Source: Dugong dugon
Lineage: Eukaryota; Chordata; Mammalia; Sirenia; Dugongidae
DNA: 64,000 nucleotides
Direction of reading: 5' to 3'
NCBI GenBank assembly: GCA_030035585.1
Contig: CM057471.1
Coordinates: forward strand, 92,567,819 to 92,631,818
A program made the position numbers and the translations under genes. Shown here piece by piece: positions 11,202 to 23,435 of the stretch; position 1 is the first letter of the stretch, and each line of letters starts with the position of its first letter. The notes under the pieces were generated by a model, which saw only the letters and a list, made by a program, of their open reading frames with translations, searched no databases and was not told the origin of the DNA.

Positions 11202-11794
11202 TACATTCTAGTAATAATACTGCATGGGAAAGTTTATATCTTCACATTCAGCAAACAAGAGAAGTCAATTTCTTGTGGCTGTCTTCGGAGTAAGACATCT
11301 TCTTTCCTAGAAGCCACCAGTAGGCCTCTCCTCATATCTCTTTTGTCTCAAATTGTTTAGGTTTGCACATCACTGAACTAATCATTGACTAACAGGAAAG
11401 AATGGCCTAAATCAATCAGGGCCTCAATCAGGAAGGGAACATGCAATCAGTGTTGGGAAGTCAACCCCAGTGTTCAATGTCAGGAGAATCCAAATATGCA
11501 TATCTTTAAAACAATAAAATAAAAGCTATATTTTTATTGATTTTGATCAAATATACTTTTTCTATCTATTGAAACTTAACCTTTCTTAAAACAGATAAAC
11601 AATTGGTGAAAATTTTAATATATGTTAGTACATTTCTTAACACTAAACTATCCTTTCAGTCTTGTGATAAACCTTCCTCCTGGTCGATGATTCAAACACA
11701 GTTGTTATGTCTGTTCTGTTATTTTAATATTTAATGTTGGAGCTTTGTTGATAAATGAAGTTGATCCATTTGTGTGCATGTTTGCTATTTACTT

Positions 11795-12323
11795 ATTTTT
11801 TTAATAGCTTTATTAAGATGTGGAGCCCTGGTGGTGCAGTGGCTAAGAGCTCAGGCTGTTAACCAAAAGGTCGACAGTTCGAATTCACCAGTTGCTCCCT
11901 GGAAGCCCTATGGGGCAGTTCTACTCTGTTCTATAGGGTCGCTATGAGTCGAAACCGACTCGACGGCAATGAGTTTTTGGTTTAGTATTAAGACATAATT
12001 CGCATTCACGTACCGTACAATTCACTCATTTAAAGTGTGTAATTCAGTGGTTTTTAGTGTACTCATAGAGTTGAGCATCTATCACGGCAGTTTTAGACCA
12101 TTTTCATTACCACAAAAACAAAACTCCCCACCCATTGGCTATCACACTCTAATCCCTGCATTACCACCAGCCCTAATCTACTTTCTGTCTCTATAGATTT
12201 CTCTTTTCTGGACATTTCATTAAAATGGAGTCATACAACAGGTGTTCCCTTGTGACTGGCTTCTTTCACTTACCATAATGTTTTCAAGTGCTTACTATTT
12301 AAAAAAATCAGTACTTTGTATCA
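11795..12323 (-). repeat. Old L1 3' end, antisense
   Basis: Reverse-oriented L1M 3' sequence: caattcactcatttaaagtg, ttcagtggtttttagtgtac, ttgtgactggcttctttcac. An AfroSINE splits it at 11,820-11,985 and another lies at its right edge. Confidence 0.75.
11820..11985 (+). repeat. AfroSINE, short subtype
   Basis: Head ggagccctggtggtgcagtg, B-box-like ggtcgacagttcgaattc, short body gctccctggaagccctatgg and tail gtcgaaaccgactcgacggc. The flanks share tattaaga (11,811-11,818 and 11,986-11,993), a likely target duplication within the L1. Confidence 0.92.
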
Positions 12324-12334
12324 TTAATTGGGTC

Positions 12335-12545
12335 CCCAAACCAAAAACCCATTGGCCTCCAGTCGATTCCAACTCATAGTGACCCTGTAGGACGGAGTAG
12401 AACTGCGTCATAGGGTTTCTAAGGCTGTAAATCTTTACAGAAGCAGACTGCCACATCTTTCTCCTGAGGCATGGCTGGTGGGTTTGAATCACTGACCTTT
12501 TGGTTAGCAGCTGAGCTCTTTAACCACTGCACCACCAAGGTTCCT
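12335..12545 (-). repeat. AfroSINE with exact 11-bp duplication
   Basis: Full longer-subtype copy in reverse. It is flanked by identical ttaattgggtc at 12,324-12,334 and 12,546-12,556, which fixes its boundaries. Confidence 0.93.
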
Positions 12546-12594
12546 TTAATTGGGTCACTTGGCATCTTTTAAAATATTTTTGTATAATTTCTAT

Positions 12595-12753
12595 CACCTA
12601 TCACCATTGCTGTCGAGTCGATTCCAACTCATAGCCAGCCTATACGACAGAGAAGAACTGCCCCATAGGGTTTCCAAAGAGCAACTGGTAGATTCTAACT
12701 GCTGACATTTCGGTTAGCAGCCAAGCTCTTAACCACTGTACCACCAGGGAGTC
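12595..12753 (-). repeat. AfroSINE, short subtype, exact 11-bp duplication
   Basis: Reverse short-subtype copy, flanked by identical ataatttctat at 12,584-12,594 and 12,754-12,764. Confidence 0.93.
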
Positions 12754-12764
12754 ATAATTTCTAT

Positions 12765-13309
12765 AACATGGAGATTATTTATTGCTTGGAAGTTTCAAAT
12801 ACTCAACAGTAAAATCATTTGGCTTTGTGGTGATTTCCTGTTAATTTTTCTTTTTTTCCCCCATAGCTGAAAATCTATTCAAGATTTGTATTCTTAATTT
12901 TGTTATTTGTAATTTTCCAGATAATTTTGTATTTTATCACACTTGTCAAATTTCTAGTGATACATGGTATTGGGTATTCTCTTATACATTTTAATTATTT
13001 ATGTGTTTTTAAATATCATTTTTCTCATTTCCAAGTTTTAAGTTTGTATGAAATTTGTCAATTTTATGGTCACCCATCTCCCTTAGATTTTAAAAATTGA
13101 TTCTACAGTTCCTATGTTTACTAACTCATTATTTTTATGTTTATTTGTTCATTCCTCCTGTTTTCTTAAGTTTGTTCTGTTGTTCTGTTACCCTTAAATT
13201 CTTGAATTACATGCTTTATCAATATTTTTTCTTGTTTAATAATAAAAGTCTTCAAGACTCTGAAATGTTCTGAGATCACATACTTAACAAATTTATATCT
13301 TTTTTGTTT
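12765..13309. other. Anonymous T-rich sequence
   Basis: Possibly very old LINE sequence in antisense, but I cannot place it. Confidence 0.3.
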
Positions 13310-16300
13310 CTTTTAATTAAACATTTTATTTTGAGACAATTGTAGACTTGCATGCATCTATAAGAAATAATACACAGACATTCTGTGTATGCTTTATGCA
13401 GTTTCATGCAATGGTAAAATCTTGCAAATCTCTAGTACAATATAACAACCAGGATTTTGACATTAAAACATAAAAATACAGAACATTTCTATCACCAAAA
13501 TATCCCTCATGTTGCCCAGTTATATCCACACACACTTCTTTCCTGTTCCCACCCCCTCCTTGACATGTGGCAACCACTATAATTCCTATAATTTTGTCAT
13601 TTCAAGAATGTCTTATGAATGGAGGCACACAAGATACAGCTTTTGGGATTGGCTCTTTTCACTCAGCTTAATTCTCTGGAGATTTGTCCAAACTGTTGTA
13701 TGTATCAATAGTTTGTTCTTTTTATTACTGAGTAGTATTCCATGGTATGGATGTACTGCAGTTTATGTAATGATTCACCCATTGAAAGACATCTGGCTTG
13801 TTTCCAGTTTTGAGCTATCACACACAGAGCTGCTGTAAATATTCATACATAGGTTTTTGTGTGAACATAATCATCATTTCTCTGGGATAAATGCCTAGGT
13901 AATTGCTGGGTTATATGGTAGCTGCATGTTTATTTTATTTTATTTTTAAAGAAATTACCATCTTTTTCCAGAGTGTCTATACCATTTTACTTCCCCATCA
14001 GTAGTGTAAGAGTGATCCAATTTCTTCATATCCACAACAGCATTTGGTGTTTTCTACTACTTTTTATTTTAGCCATTTTGATAGACGTGTAGTAATACCT
14101 CATAGTGGTTTTAATTTGCATTTCCCTTGTGGTGCAATGAGTTCCTATATGGAGCCTTTTGCCCTTGGTTCTTTGGAAAAACAACTTAGGGGATCTCCCA
14201 AATCCTTTTCTAGCCCTGCAGCTTTGTTACTTTTGCTTGAGATGTTACAAGGAGGGCCCAGTAATTGACGAGGCCTGAGTTTATTGACAATTCCTGGGTA
14301 ACTGAGTATTGGTTGGGCTTTAATCTGGCTACAGGAGCCCTGCCTTGTAACTGACAAGGAGCACATGGACTGGCTCTATAAAAGTGACTCAAGAAAGCAT
14401 AGAGAGCAGAGTGGGGCAGAACTAAGTGCTGTTACACTATCAGCTGGGCTGGCAGAGAAGCAGAGCTGTGCAGGAAAAGAGTGGTCCCAAAACTGCTGCC
14501 TAAGAGCTGGGCCACTTGGCTGGGAAAAGCAGCTAATAGTGGCTGGCCAGGAGGAGCTGAGCCAAGGTGCCTGCCAGCAGAGGAACCACACCCTCCCACC
14601 TGCCTGCAGAGGAACTGTGCCTACCCAGAAGCAGAGAAGGCACCTGGCAGAGAAGCCATGCCAGGGCACCCACCTGCAGATATGCTGTGCCCACTAATCT
14701 CTGCCTGAGGGCAATGGTGTTGGCCAAGAATAGTCTGAGAGCTCTTCTAGCAGAGAGCCTATCTGCTCCATGAGCCTTTTTGCTCTGAGTGCTGTCCTCT
14801 TTGGAAGCTGTCCTGCACTGTCCCACTTCAGGGACCCTTCCAGACCTTGCCCGTGTGCTAACGCTGATCCTGAGTTGTTCCTGTTACTTGCAAGTTGATC
14901 ATCATCCTGAGTGGTAATCTATTACTTTCCTAATAAGCCACATAATCATGAGTATGGTCTATGAGTTCTGTGTAGCCTCTGCAATGGGATTACCAAATAT
15001 CAGCAGAGAAATAGAGAATGCCGCGGGGGAAGCAACTGGTGTCAGAAATAATGGAGAAGTGAGAAAGTGGATATATACTTGACCTCTGCCTCACAGGAAC
15101 CAGCTTTATGCTGATGCTGATTATTATAGCCACAAAGTTATTCATTCAACCCTACTGGCTGATTATGTTGAAAACCTTATCATGTGTTTATTTTCCATCT
15201 GCATATCCTCTTCAGTGAAATGTCTTTTCTTGTCTTTGGCCTATTTTCTAATTGGATTGTTTGCTTTTTTCTATTGCGTTTTGGGAGTTCTTCATGTATT
15301 CTAGATGTGTTTTGCAAATATTTTCTCCCAGTCTGTAGCTTGTCTTTCTATTCTCTTAACAGTTCCTTATTGAACAAAAGTTTTAAATTCTGAGGAAGTC
15401 CAATTTATCATTTCTTCCTTTCACTGATTGTGCCTTTGGTAAATCTAAGAACTCTTTACCAAGCCTAGCTCCTGTTGATTTTCTCCTATTTTTTTTTTCC
15501 TGAAAGTTTTATGTTTTACTCCATTTTGAGTTTATTTTTATATAAGGTTTCACACTCAGGTTGAAATTACTTTTTTTTTTTGCTTATGGATGTCCACTTG
15601 CTCCAGCACCATTGTTGAAAGGCTATCTTTCCCCCACTGAATAGTTTTTGCAATTTGTCAAAATTAGTTGGGCATATTTGTGTGAGTTTATTTCTGGGTT
15701 CTGTATTCTGTTCTATTGATCTGCGTGTCTATTCTAACACAACTACCACATAATCTTGAATACTGTGGTTATAAAATGAATCTTGAAATCGGGTAGATGG
15801 ATTCCTTCTACTTTATTCTTTTTTGAAATTGTTTTAGCTACTGTAGTCACTTTGCCTTTCCATGTAAATTTTAGAATGATTTTGTCTATAAAAATCTTGC
15901 TGGGGTTTTGAAAGGAACTGTGTTAAACCTGTTTATCAATTTGGGCAGAATTGATATCTTTACTATGTTGAGCTTTCTGTCCATGAACACAGTATATCTC
16001 TCCACTTATTTAGATCTTCTTTGATTTCTTTTCATCAGTGTTTTGCAGTTTTTAGCATACCAGTCCTGTTCATTTTTTTTTTTTTTTAGCAATTGTAAAT
16101 GTAATTGTTCCCGAGGCTCTGTTCATTTTTTAAAATCTATTTTCTTTCTTTTGTTCAGACTGAGTAATTTCTTTTGTTCTATCTTTAAATTCATTGATTC
16201 TTTCATCTGTTACCTCCATTTTGCTGTTTAGTCCATTCATTGGGTTTTCAATATCAGTTATTGTATTTTTATTTTTAACATTTCCATTTGATTCTTCTCT

Positions 16301-17500
16301 ACACCTTCTATTATTTTGCAGAGACTTTCTATTTCTTTGCTGAGATTCTACTTTTTCATTTGTTCCAAATGTGTCTGTAATTGCTTGTTGAAATATTTTT
16401 AAGATGGCTGTTTTCAAACCTTTGTCAGCTAACTCTAACATATCTGTCATCTTATTGTTGGCATCTATTGATTGTCTTTTTGTTGTTACTGCTGTTCAGT
16501 TTGAGTTCTTCCTGGTTCTTGCAAGACTAGTGAATTTTGATTGAAGCCTGTACACTCTGGGTACTATGTTATGAGACTCTAGATCTTATTTCAACCTTCT
16601 GTTTTTGTTGACTTTTTCTGACATTGTTCCATCAAGGAGGGATGGGGTGCTGCTTCATTACTGCCAGGTGGTGGTAGAAATTCATATTCTCCACTTGGCT
16701 GCTGTTGCCACCGAGGTTGGGGGCCTCCTCATTAATGCTGTACTTGGCTAGGAGTTTTGGCTCCTGACTAGGTCTCCACTGATAAACCTCCCTGACTGGG
16801 AAGAGTAAGAGTGCCTTATTACTATCAATCCCCTCATGGCTTTCACTGACATTACACGGAGAGTTGGTGGTAATTTTGTTTCTGTTGGGCAGAGGTGGAA
16901 GTCCTAACTCTCAACTAGCCCTACTCTGATACCATCCCAGTGGGTAGGACAAACAGTCTCATTACAGACTGATAGAAGTGGAGTCCAGGTTTTCCATGTG
17001 TTTTTCACTGACACTGTGTGGGGAAGGGGTATAAAAGTCCTGCTTCTTTACTCAACCTTCTCTCACACCACCCCAGCAGTGTGGTTGGGGCATCTCATTA
17101 CAGCCTGGTGAGCATGGAAGTCTAAACTTCTCACTGGGCCTTTTCTGGCATAGTTGGGGGTGAAGCCATAGTTTTTTCTGTGGTGTTTGAAGTAAAGGTG
17201 TTATTGTCTGAAAGCTTTCTTACTAGGCTTCTTGTTTCCTGATCTTTTGGTTAAAGGGAGTAAGTTTTTGTTGGGGCTTTTTTGTGCCTTTGCTGTTTAG
17301 CATTTCTAAGTTTTTGGATTCTTCAGCTCCAAGTGTGGGATATTTGAGACAATAGGAAAACCAAGGGTATACTGTTCCTTGGATTCTGAGGTCCCTAACC
17401 AGTCAGCCTTCTTTTTTCCATCTTTCAGAGTCATTTTATATTTGTTTTATATATAATACCCAGGGTTTTTACTTGTACTTAGTGGCAGGAATTTGGAAAA
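13310..17500 (-). mobile_element. Old L1 in antisense, internally rearranged and split
   Basis: Read on the minus strand. The left end (13,330-13,740) is L1M-type 3' UTR. 13,740-14,127 and 15,154-16,070 are the C-terminal half of ORF2. From about 16,090 the sequence switches to ORF1: the minus frame 16,450-16,130 gives a coiled-coil-like peptide with ELADKGLKTAILKIFQQAI and DERINEFKDRTKEITQSEQ, typical of the L1 ORF1 N-terminal half. 16,500-17,500 reads as 5' region. About 3 kb of ORF2 (endonuclease and most of the reverse transcriptase) is missing at the junction near 16,074-16,100, which carries a T-run. A solo LTR splits the ORF2 part. Two abutting L1 fragments would look the same. Confidence 0.65.
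14128..15148 (+). mobile_element. Solo LTR of an endogenous retrovirus
   Basis: The element starts TG and ends CA, interrupts an antisense L1 whose two halves line up, and is flanked by tccct (14,123-14,127) and accct (15,149-15,153), a 5-bp duplication with one change. Promoter-like tctataaaag lies at about 14,376 and a polyA-like cctaataagc near 14,930. About 245 bp around that signal resembles the LTR at 25,071-25,733 (catgagtatggtctatgagt versus cgtgagtattgtctgtgagt). No gag, pol or env sequence adjoins. The frames inside are composition artefacts. Family unnamed. Confidence 0.6.
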
Positions 17501-17580
17501 GTTTGTCTATTCCACATTCCCAGTAGTGGAAGTCCACCGACTCTATTTTGATTATTATTTTCTTTTCTTTACTTTTTCTT

Positions 17581-17740
17581 GGGAGCCCTGGTGGCACAGT
17601 GGTTAAGAACTACGGCTGCTAACCAAAAGTTCAGCAGTTCAAATCCACCAGCCACTCCTTGGAAACCCTATGGGGCAGTTCTACTGTGTTCTATAGGGCC
17701 ACTATGAGTCAGAATTGACTCCATGGCAACGGGTTTGTTT
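17581..17740 (+). repeat. AfroSINE, short subtype
   Basis: Begins gggagccctggtggcacagt, then ctccttggaaaccctatggg and the tail agtcagaattgactccatgg. Inserted in T-rich sequence just right of the old L1. Confidence 0.92.
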
Positions 17741-17744
17741 TTTC

Positions 17745-20312
17745 TTAAGAGATGATATCTATTCTTGACCTGGTACTTGTCAACACAGTAAATGAGAAGG
17801 TAGGCTTTTTAACTGTCTACTTGGGAAACAACTGAACCTATTTCTCAGATCTGTAGCTGAAAGGAAGGTAGACGTACTTCATTCCCAACATTAATTCTAG
17901 CATCTAATGAGTAGACATTTTCCAAACTGATCTTCTAGCTAAAGCATGATGGCGTTACCTCTTAGCCCATGTCTGATTCTCTGACGATCAGAGTTAATGG
18001 AGTATATTAGTCTACTAGAATGAACTGTTATCAAAGTTCTTATGGTCTCGTTTCTCTACCACATAAAACTAAGGAATCATACCACCCAGAAGGTAACATG
18101 TGACTTATAATACTTGTGTACTCTTTGACTTCTCTATCTTCTTATTTTTTGGGATAAATAAAGATGTTGAAAAGTCAGAGGAGGGGAAGAGGAAACAGTG
18201 TTATTATCTTCCACTCAGTTGAGAAATAACTAATAATTTTTTTCTGGTTAGGTGTAGGTATGTCTCTGTAAGCCAAAGGGGCAGAAAGTGGGTGAGAAAA
18301 AATTCCTCACACTTTAGGGGCTATCCTCATTTTGAGAGATGATATATGGATAGGCCATTGATTGCCTTCCTCACTTCAGCTCCAATGGTTTAATAGTTAA
18401 AGGAAATTCCCTCCAGATTTAGACAATAGTTAGTTTTTAGTGTTGCTGTTTTTAATTTCTTTTTCTGGGTCTTTATAGGTATTTTAGGAGAAGGGAATGG
18501 CAGCCAGCCAGATGCCATTTAAAACTAGAATATCCCCAACTAAGCTAGTCTTAAGGGAAATTTGCAAAAGTGAGTCTAAGTGAAAGCAAGTTTTTAAAAA
18601 CTGAACAATTAAGTTGCTAAAATAATCTCCTCATTTAAAAATCAGTGAAAGATAAAAATAATTTTTTTGAGGTTTTTTTTTCTTTTTTTTTTTTTAAACC
18701 CTTTTCAGATCTGTGAATCAAGCTCTTCTTAGTACTTGAGTAGGTGCCATCTGCTGTTCTGTAGCTGAGCCAGTTTTTGCATTAGGGCCTAAATTTAATA
18801 TTTAATTCTGATAGATGAAATGTGCAGGTCTTTATGAGCAAAGAACTATTTGGAAATTTTTATTTAAATATTTCCCCAAAACTTAGATTTACTTATTAAA
18901 TAGTATTTTATATAGACAAAGTTCTTAAAAGTATTTTATACATAACCTTCACTATTCTGTCATGCTTGCATTAAAAAAAAAAAAAAAAGAAACCCAAACT
19001 TTGATGTTTAGAACAACCAGTTATTAATTCTTTTGTATCTGCAGCTCAGCTGGATAGTTTCTGCTGATTTAATTGGGGCTTGGTAAAGCTCACTCATCCT
19101 TTGGTCAGCTGTGAGTTGGCTAGGTGCTTTACTGATCTTGGCCATGTTCTCTTATATGGCTGGGGCCTTGGACTGACTCATCTCTCTTCCACGTGCCTTA
19201 TCTTCTAGCTGGTAGCTCTGGCATGTTCTCGTGGTGAAGGCAGAAGAGAGAGCAGGTGAGAGAGAGAACAGTAAGTCCACAAGGCCTGTTGAGACCTAGG
19301 CTTGGAACTGGCAAAATATTGCGTTGATTGTATTTTATTGGCTAAGCAACGGGTAGGGAGATAGATGCCACATCTTGATGGGAAGAGCTGTAAAGTAGCA
19401 TTCAGAAGTGTGTAGATAAAATAGAGAGGGGGTGAACAATTGTTATTTTTGCAATCAATCTACTATTCTAGGAAAGGATGGAATTGGGACTAGGACACTA
19501 TTTTATGCTTCCAGACCAGCTTTCTTTCTACTAAACTATACCACGAATGCAATTGTGCCTTGGGGTTAGGTTTTAGTCTTCAAGTACTGATCTAGATAGC
19601 TGAGGTGAATCCACATTCTTTTTATCTATTGAGTACTTATTAGTTCTTCATAAAATCCATTTTAGAGTATATGAAGAAAACAGATTTATACAGCTGGGAA
19701 TGTCTGCTGTTTTCCAAATGTTATCAGTATAGAGAATCTTTTGAAGGTTAAGAAGGACTTTTTACTTTGCTTTACCCCTTTATTTCTTTCAATGGTAAGT
19801 CTCAGGGAACTAGAGTGATAATATCAAGGTTATATTACTGTAGTTATCAATGTCTTAAGTTCACTTCACACCCTGTATCCTACAAAAATTATGACTATGT
19901 GAGAGATTCTTTTTGGAAAGCAAGTCACAAGATAAGATGCAAAACTTCAAGGTGTGTCTTACCTCACACTGAAATTGTTATCAGAGTCCACTCACCCCTC
20001 TTTATTACTCTTGCCTTTGTGGACATGGAGATAAATGGAAAAAGATAAAATTGTTATTGAGTTGTGGCAGCTTCAAACTGTCCTGTTTGTTTGTCCTCAA
20101 ATCTCTGCATGCCAGTTACAAAATTGCCTCCTGCCAGAATTAGGCTTGGAAAAATAACATATTTTGCATACGACATATGTTTGAAATTAGCAGGAAATGT
20201 AGCCAAGATTTGGAAATTCACAGGGAAAAGTTACTTCTGAAAACATTTGGGAGCCAAAGAAGAGTGTTTGACTTAAAACATTAGAGTGTCTTATTGTTTA
20301 GTAAATTAAATA
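17745..20312. other. Mostly anonymous; ancient repeat at 19,020-19,480
   Basis: 19,020-19,480 (cagctgtgagttggctaggt, atgccacatcttgatgggaa, tatttttgcaatcaatctac) belongs to a dispersed mammalian repeat whose right part also occurs at 58,218-58,470. I cannot name it. An (A)16 run lies at 18,972-18,987 and T-runs at 18,660-18,695. No gene seen. Confidence 0.4.
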
Positions 20313-20790
20313 CATTCATGTGCCACATAACGTCCATTTGGGCAACTTCTGACCACATATATTTCCATGGTCCCCATAAGGTTATAATAGGGTTCAGAAC
20401 TCCCAATTGGAGAACAGGATGTAGTGGATGTAACCAGATGTAGCAAACATAACACCTTTCTGTACACAACACACATATCGCATGTCTCTTGTATACAAAG
20501 CAATTACACTGTCAGGCATATGGTGGTACAGTACATATATAACCTATAATACAGATGTCTTGACAGTCATAATAAATGCCTATGTTACTGGTTTATGTAT
20601 GTACCATACTATAGATCCTATTGTTATTTTCGTGTGAACTTTCCTTACAAATAAAAAGTTTACTGTATGACAGTGTATGTTTTGACTCATAGGCAGCAGC
20701 ATCCAATCTCGTGTATTGCACATCTCTTGAGTGTTGTAGTGTTATCTCTCTGTTTAATTTTCTTTTGAAAATATGACCAAATAGTGCATC

Positions 20791-22310
20791 ATGTCTTCCA
20801 AATGAAGCAAAACCAGTGATAGTGATAGCAGCAGCAAGAGGCAAAGGAGAAGTATCGATTTGGAAGGGAAACAAAAAGTTATTAAACAACACAAAAGTGG
20901 AAAATCAGTGAATGCTATTGCTTGCGATTTAGGCATGTTGCACTGGACAATCACAATGATTATCAGAAACAAAGAAAAGGTTCTCCAAGCTGTTAAAGGA
21001 TGGGCTCCACTGAAAGCTACAAGGCTAAGGAAAATGCGAGAGGGACCTACACCAGATATGGAGAAATTACTACTGACGTGGATTGAGGACCAGATCTAAA
21101 GGTGAATCCCTCTCAGCACATTGACAATCACTGCTTGTTTGAGATGCTTGAAGAAAAGCAGGACCGGATTATGATACTGAGTTTAGTACTAGCTCTGGGT
21201 GGTTGAAGCACTTCAAACAGCGTTTTTCACTGTATAATGTGAAAGCGAGTGTTGAGTCTGGGTGATGATGAGAAGGCAGCAGAAGAATTTGTTGAAACCT
21301 TAGATAAACTAATTGTAGAAGGAAGTTATTTGTCGCAGCCAATTTTTAATATGGACGAAACCTACTTATTCTGGAAGTGAATGCCTGAAATGACTTACAT
21401 ACATAAGGAGGCCAAGTCAATGCCAGGCTTTAAGGCTTTTAAAGACAGAGTGACAATGTTGTTAGAAGTCAATGTTACTGGCTACAAGTTAAAGCCATTC
21501 GTTATTTGGCATAATGAAAACCCCGGGGCTTTCAAGAACATGAAGAAACGCGTCTTACCCGGGCAATAACAAGTCCTGGATGACACAAATGCTGTCTGAG
21601 GATGTCCTTCTCAATTGCTATGGCGGTGAAATGGAGAAGTACTGCTTGAAAGAAGGCATACTTTTCAGGATTTTGCTATTCTAGGCAATGATCCAGGTCA
21701 TCCCCCTTTCATTGGTGACCTCCACCCCAACATCGAAGTGGTAGTCCTTTACCAAACACCACCTCTTTAATCCAGCCAATAGACCAGGGGGTTTTGCAGC
21801 ATTCAAGTCCTGCTACCTGAGGAGGACCTTTGCTCAGGTTATTGCTGCAACTGAGGACACTGGCAAGACACTGATGCAGTTCTGGAAGGAGTACATTTAC
21901 CACATAAAGAACCTTGCTTGGGCCTGGGATGATGTGACCAAGGAGTGCATGAATAGCATATGGAAAAAAATACTGAAGCGGTCTGTGAATGACTTTAAGA
22001 GATTTGAGAAGGATGATGAGATTGCAAGGATTAATAGAGCTGTTATTGGCATGTAAACAACAACCTGAATCTAGACTCAGATGATGAGGTCATTGAAGAA
22101 CTCTTAGAAATGGTTCCTGAGGAACTAACAAATGAAGAGTTGCCAGACCTAGAGCAAGAACAAATAGCTGAAGAAGAGGCAAGGGAAAAGGAAACTGCAG
22201 AAGGAGAAGAACAGGTGCAGATGTTCACTGGTAAGGAATTTACCAAATTCTTTGCAGATCTTAACAGCTTGCTGAAGAGATGGACCCAAACGCTGAACGC
22301 TTTTCACTGA
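20791..22310 (+). pseudogene. Tigger transposase pseudogene
   Basis: Begins with ATG at 20,791 but meets a stop at codon 5, then stays open to 21,099. That part holds the N-terminal pogo/CENP-B-like helix-turn-helix (KQKVIKQHKSGKSVNAIACD, about 20,869-20,928), which would bind the element ends. After frame changes, the DDE catalytic domain appears: NMDETYLFWK at about 21,346-21,375 holds the first acidic residue, VNVTGYKLKPFVIWH follows, and GNDPGHPP near 21,690 is the degraded second-aspartate motif, with the usual asparagine after Asp replaced. A stop follows FWK. The acidic C-terminal tail (ELTNEELPDLEQEQIAEEEA, 22,121-22,180) is normal for the family. Many stops and frameshifts; function as a DNA-cleaving transposase is lost. 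Confidence 0.88.
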
Positions 22311-23027
22311 TAGTGAGGAACACTCATGCAGTGTTTGCTGCATATGAAGAAAATTATGAAGAAAAGAAAAAGTGAACTAGGCAAAGAACACTGGACATAT
22401 TCCTGAAGAAGCCCATACCTCCCCAAGAAGAGCCTCAGCCAGGTACTTCAGGCATTACAGGAGATAATATTATCGTTGATGGTGACAGTTCATCAGTGGA
22501 GGTTATTAGACCTGCAACTTCCAGGTAAACACTATGAGAAAGCTGAGAACAGTGACGTGAATGATCCTGATCTTCTTTGTTAAATTGTGTCTGATATAGA
22601 CTAAGAAAGTGTTTACAGAAACGTTTAAAAAGTGAAAAAAAAAGAAAAAGTTTAAAATGAAATAAAATTGAAAAGTTTAACAATAAAAAAGTTTACAAAG
22701 TAGACTAAGTTTAGTTCATAGAAATAAAATAAGAAAAAGTATTTATTGTACATATAGCAGTACTTTGATTATAGTATACATATAGCAATTTAGTATAAAT
22801 TTAGTATCTTCTTCAGGACAGAACTGTACCAGTAACAGCCTCCAGACTCATCCAATACTACGTTAGCCCTGCAAGCTCCAAATGTGGTAAGTAGAGATTA
22901 CATATTAACCTATGTATACAGTAGTGTATATTTACAATGTATTATTATATGTGTATAGTATTGTACAGTATTAACCTACTTAAGCCATATATTATTTTGC
23001 CAGATACATTAGCTGAAATACAATACT

Positions 23028-23182
23028 GTGGCACAGTGGTTAAGAGATGTAGCTGCTAACCAAAAGTTCCACTGTTCAAATCCACCAGCCACTCCTTGGA
23101 AATCCTATGGTGCAGTTCTACTCTGTCCTATAGGGTCACTGTGAGTCAGAATAGACTTGATGGCAACGGGTTTGGTTATTGG
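23028..23182 (+). repeat. AfroSINE inside Tigger
   Basis: Short subtype lacking the first few bases: ctgtggcacagtggttaaga, ccactccttggaaatcctat, then cagaatagacttgatggcaa. It splits the Tigger 3' region, so it is younger than Tigger. Confidence 0.9.
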
Positions 23183-23252
23183 TATGTGTACAGTATCTTG
23201 GCTATTTAGTCCATACAGGTACATTACAGTAGCCAATATAGCTTTGCTGAGT

Positions 23253-23324
23253 GAAACAAAAGCTTATTAAACAACACAAAGGTGGAAAATCAATGAATGC
23301 TATTTCTCACAATTTAGGCATGTT
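23253..23324 (+). repeat. Duplicate of the transposase HTH-coding segment
   Basis: These 72 bp repeat 20,868-20,939, same length and orientation, with 8 mismatches by eye. The original encodes the helix-turn-helix. The copy sits about 80 bp inside the right end of the transposon, in what should be non-coding sequence. Confidence 0.85.
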
Positions 23325-23404
23325 TACACAATGTCCACATGTCCAAATCATGTAATGTCCTATTTTACAGAATGTATCATGGACATTAAGTGACACACGG
23401 CTGT

Positions 23405-23405
<1 letters not shown>

Positions 23406-23435
<30 letters not shown>

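Larger units (their letters stand above)
20313..23403 (+). mobile_element. Tigger (pogo-type) DNA transposon, near full length
   Basis: Bounded by TA dinucleotides at 20,311-20,312 and 23,404-23,405. The left end cattcatgtgccacataacg and the right end, reading cagccgtgtgtcacttaatg in reverse, are diverged inverted repeats of the MER2/Tigger2 kind. It spans 3.09 kb, longer than a typical Tigger2, because an AfroSINE is inserted near the 3' end and a 72-bp internal duplication is present. The central part encodes a broken transposase. A (A)26 run follows the right end. It is immobile. Confidence 0.88.

Noticed and set aside
11820-11900. tRNA gene
   Set aside because: A-box and B-box-like stretches belong to the AfroSINE head. 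The sequence continues into SINE body and tail and does not form a full tRNA.
14365-14826. Overlapping frames of 68-110 codons on both strands
   Set aside because: All lie inside the solo LTR, in GC-richer sequence with few stops; no resemblance to a retroviral protein.
20313-23403. Domesticated transposase gene
   Set aside because: Stop at codon 5, several frameshifts, a stop inside the catalytic domain and a degraded second-Asp motif.
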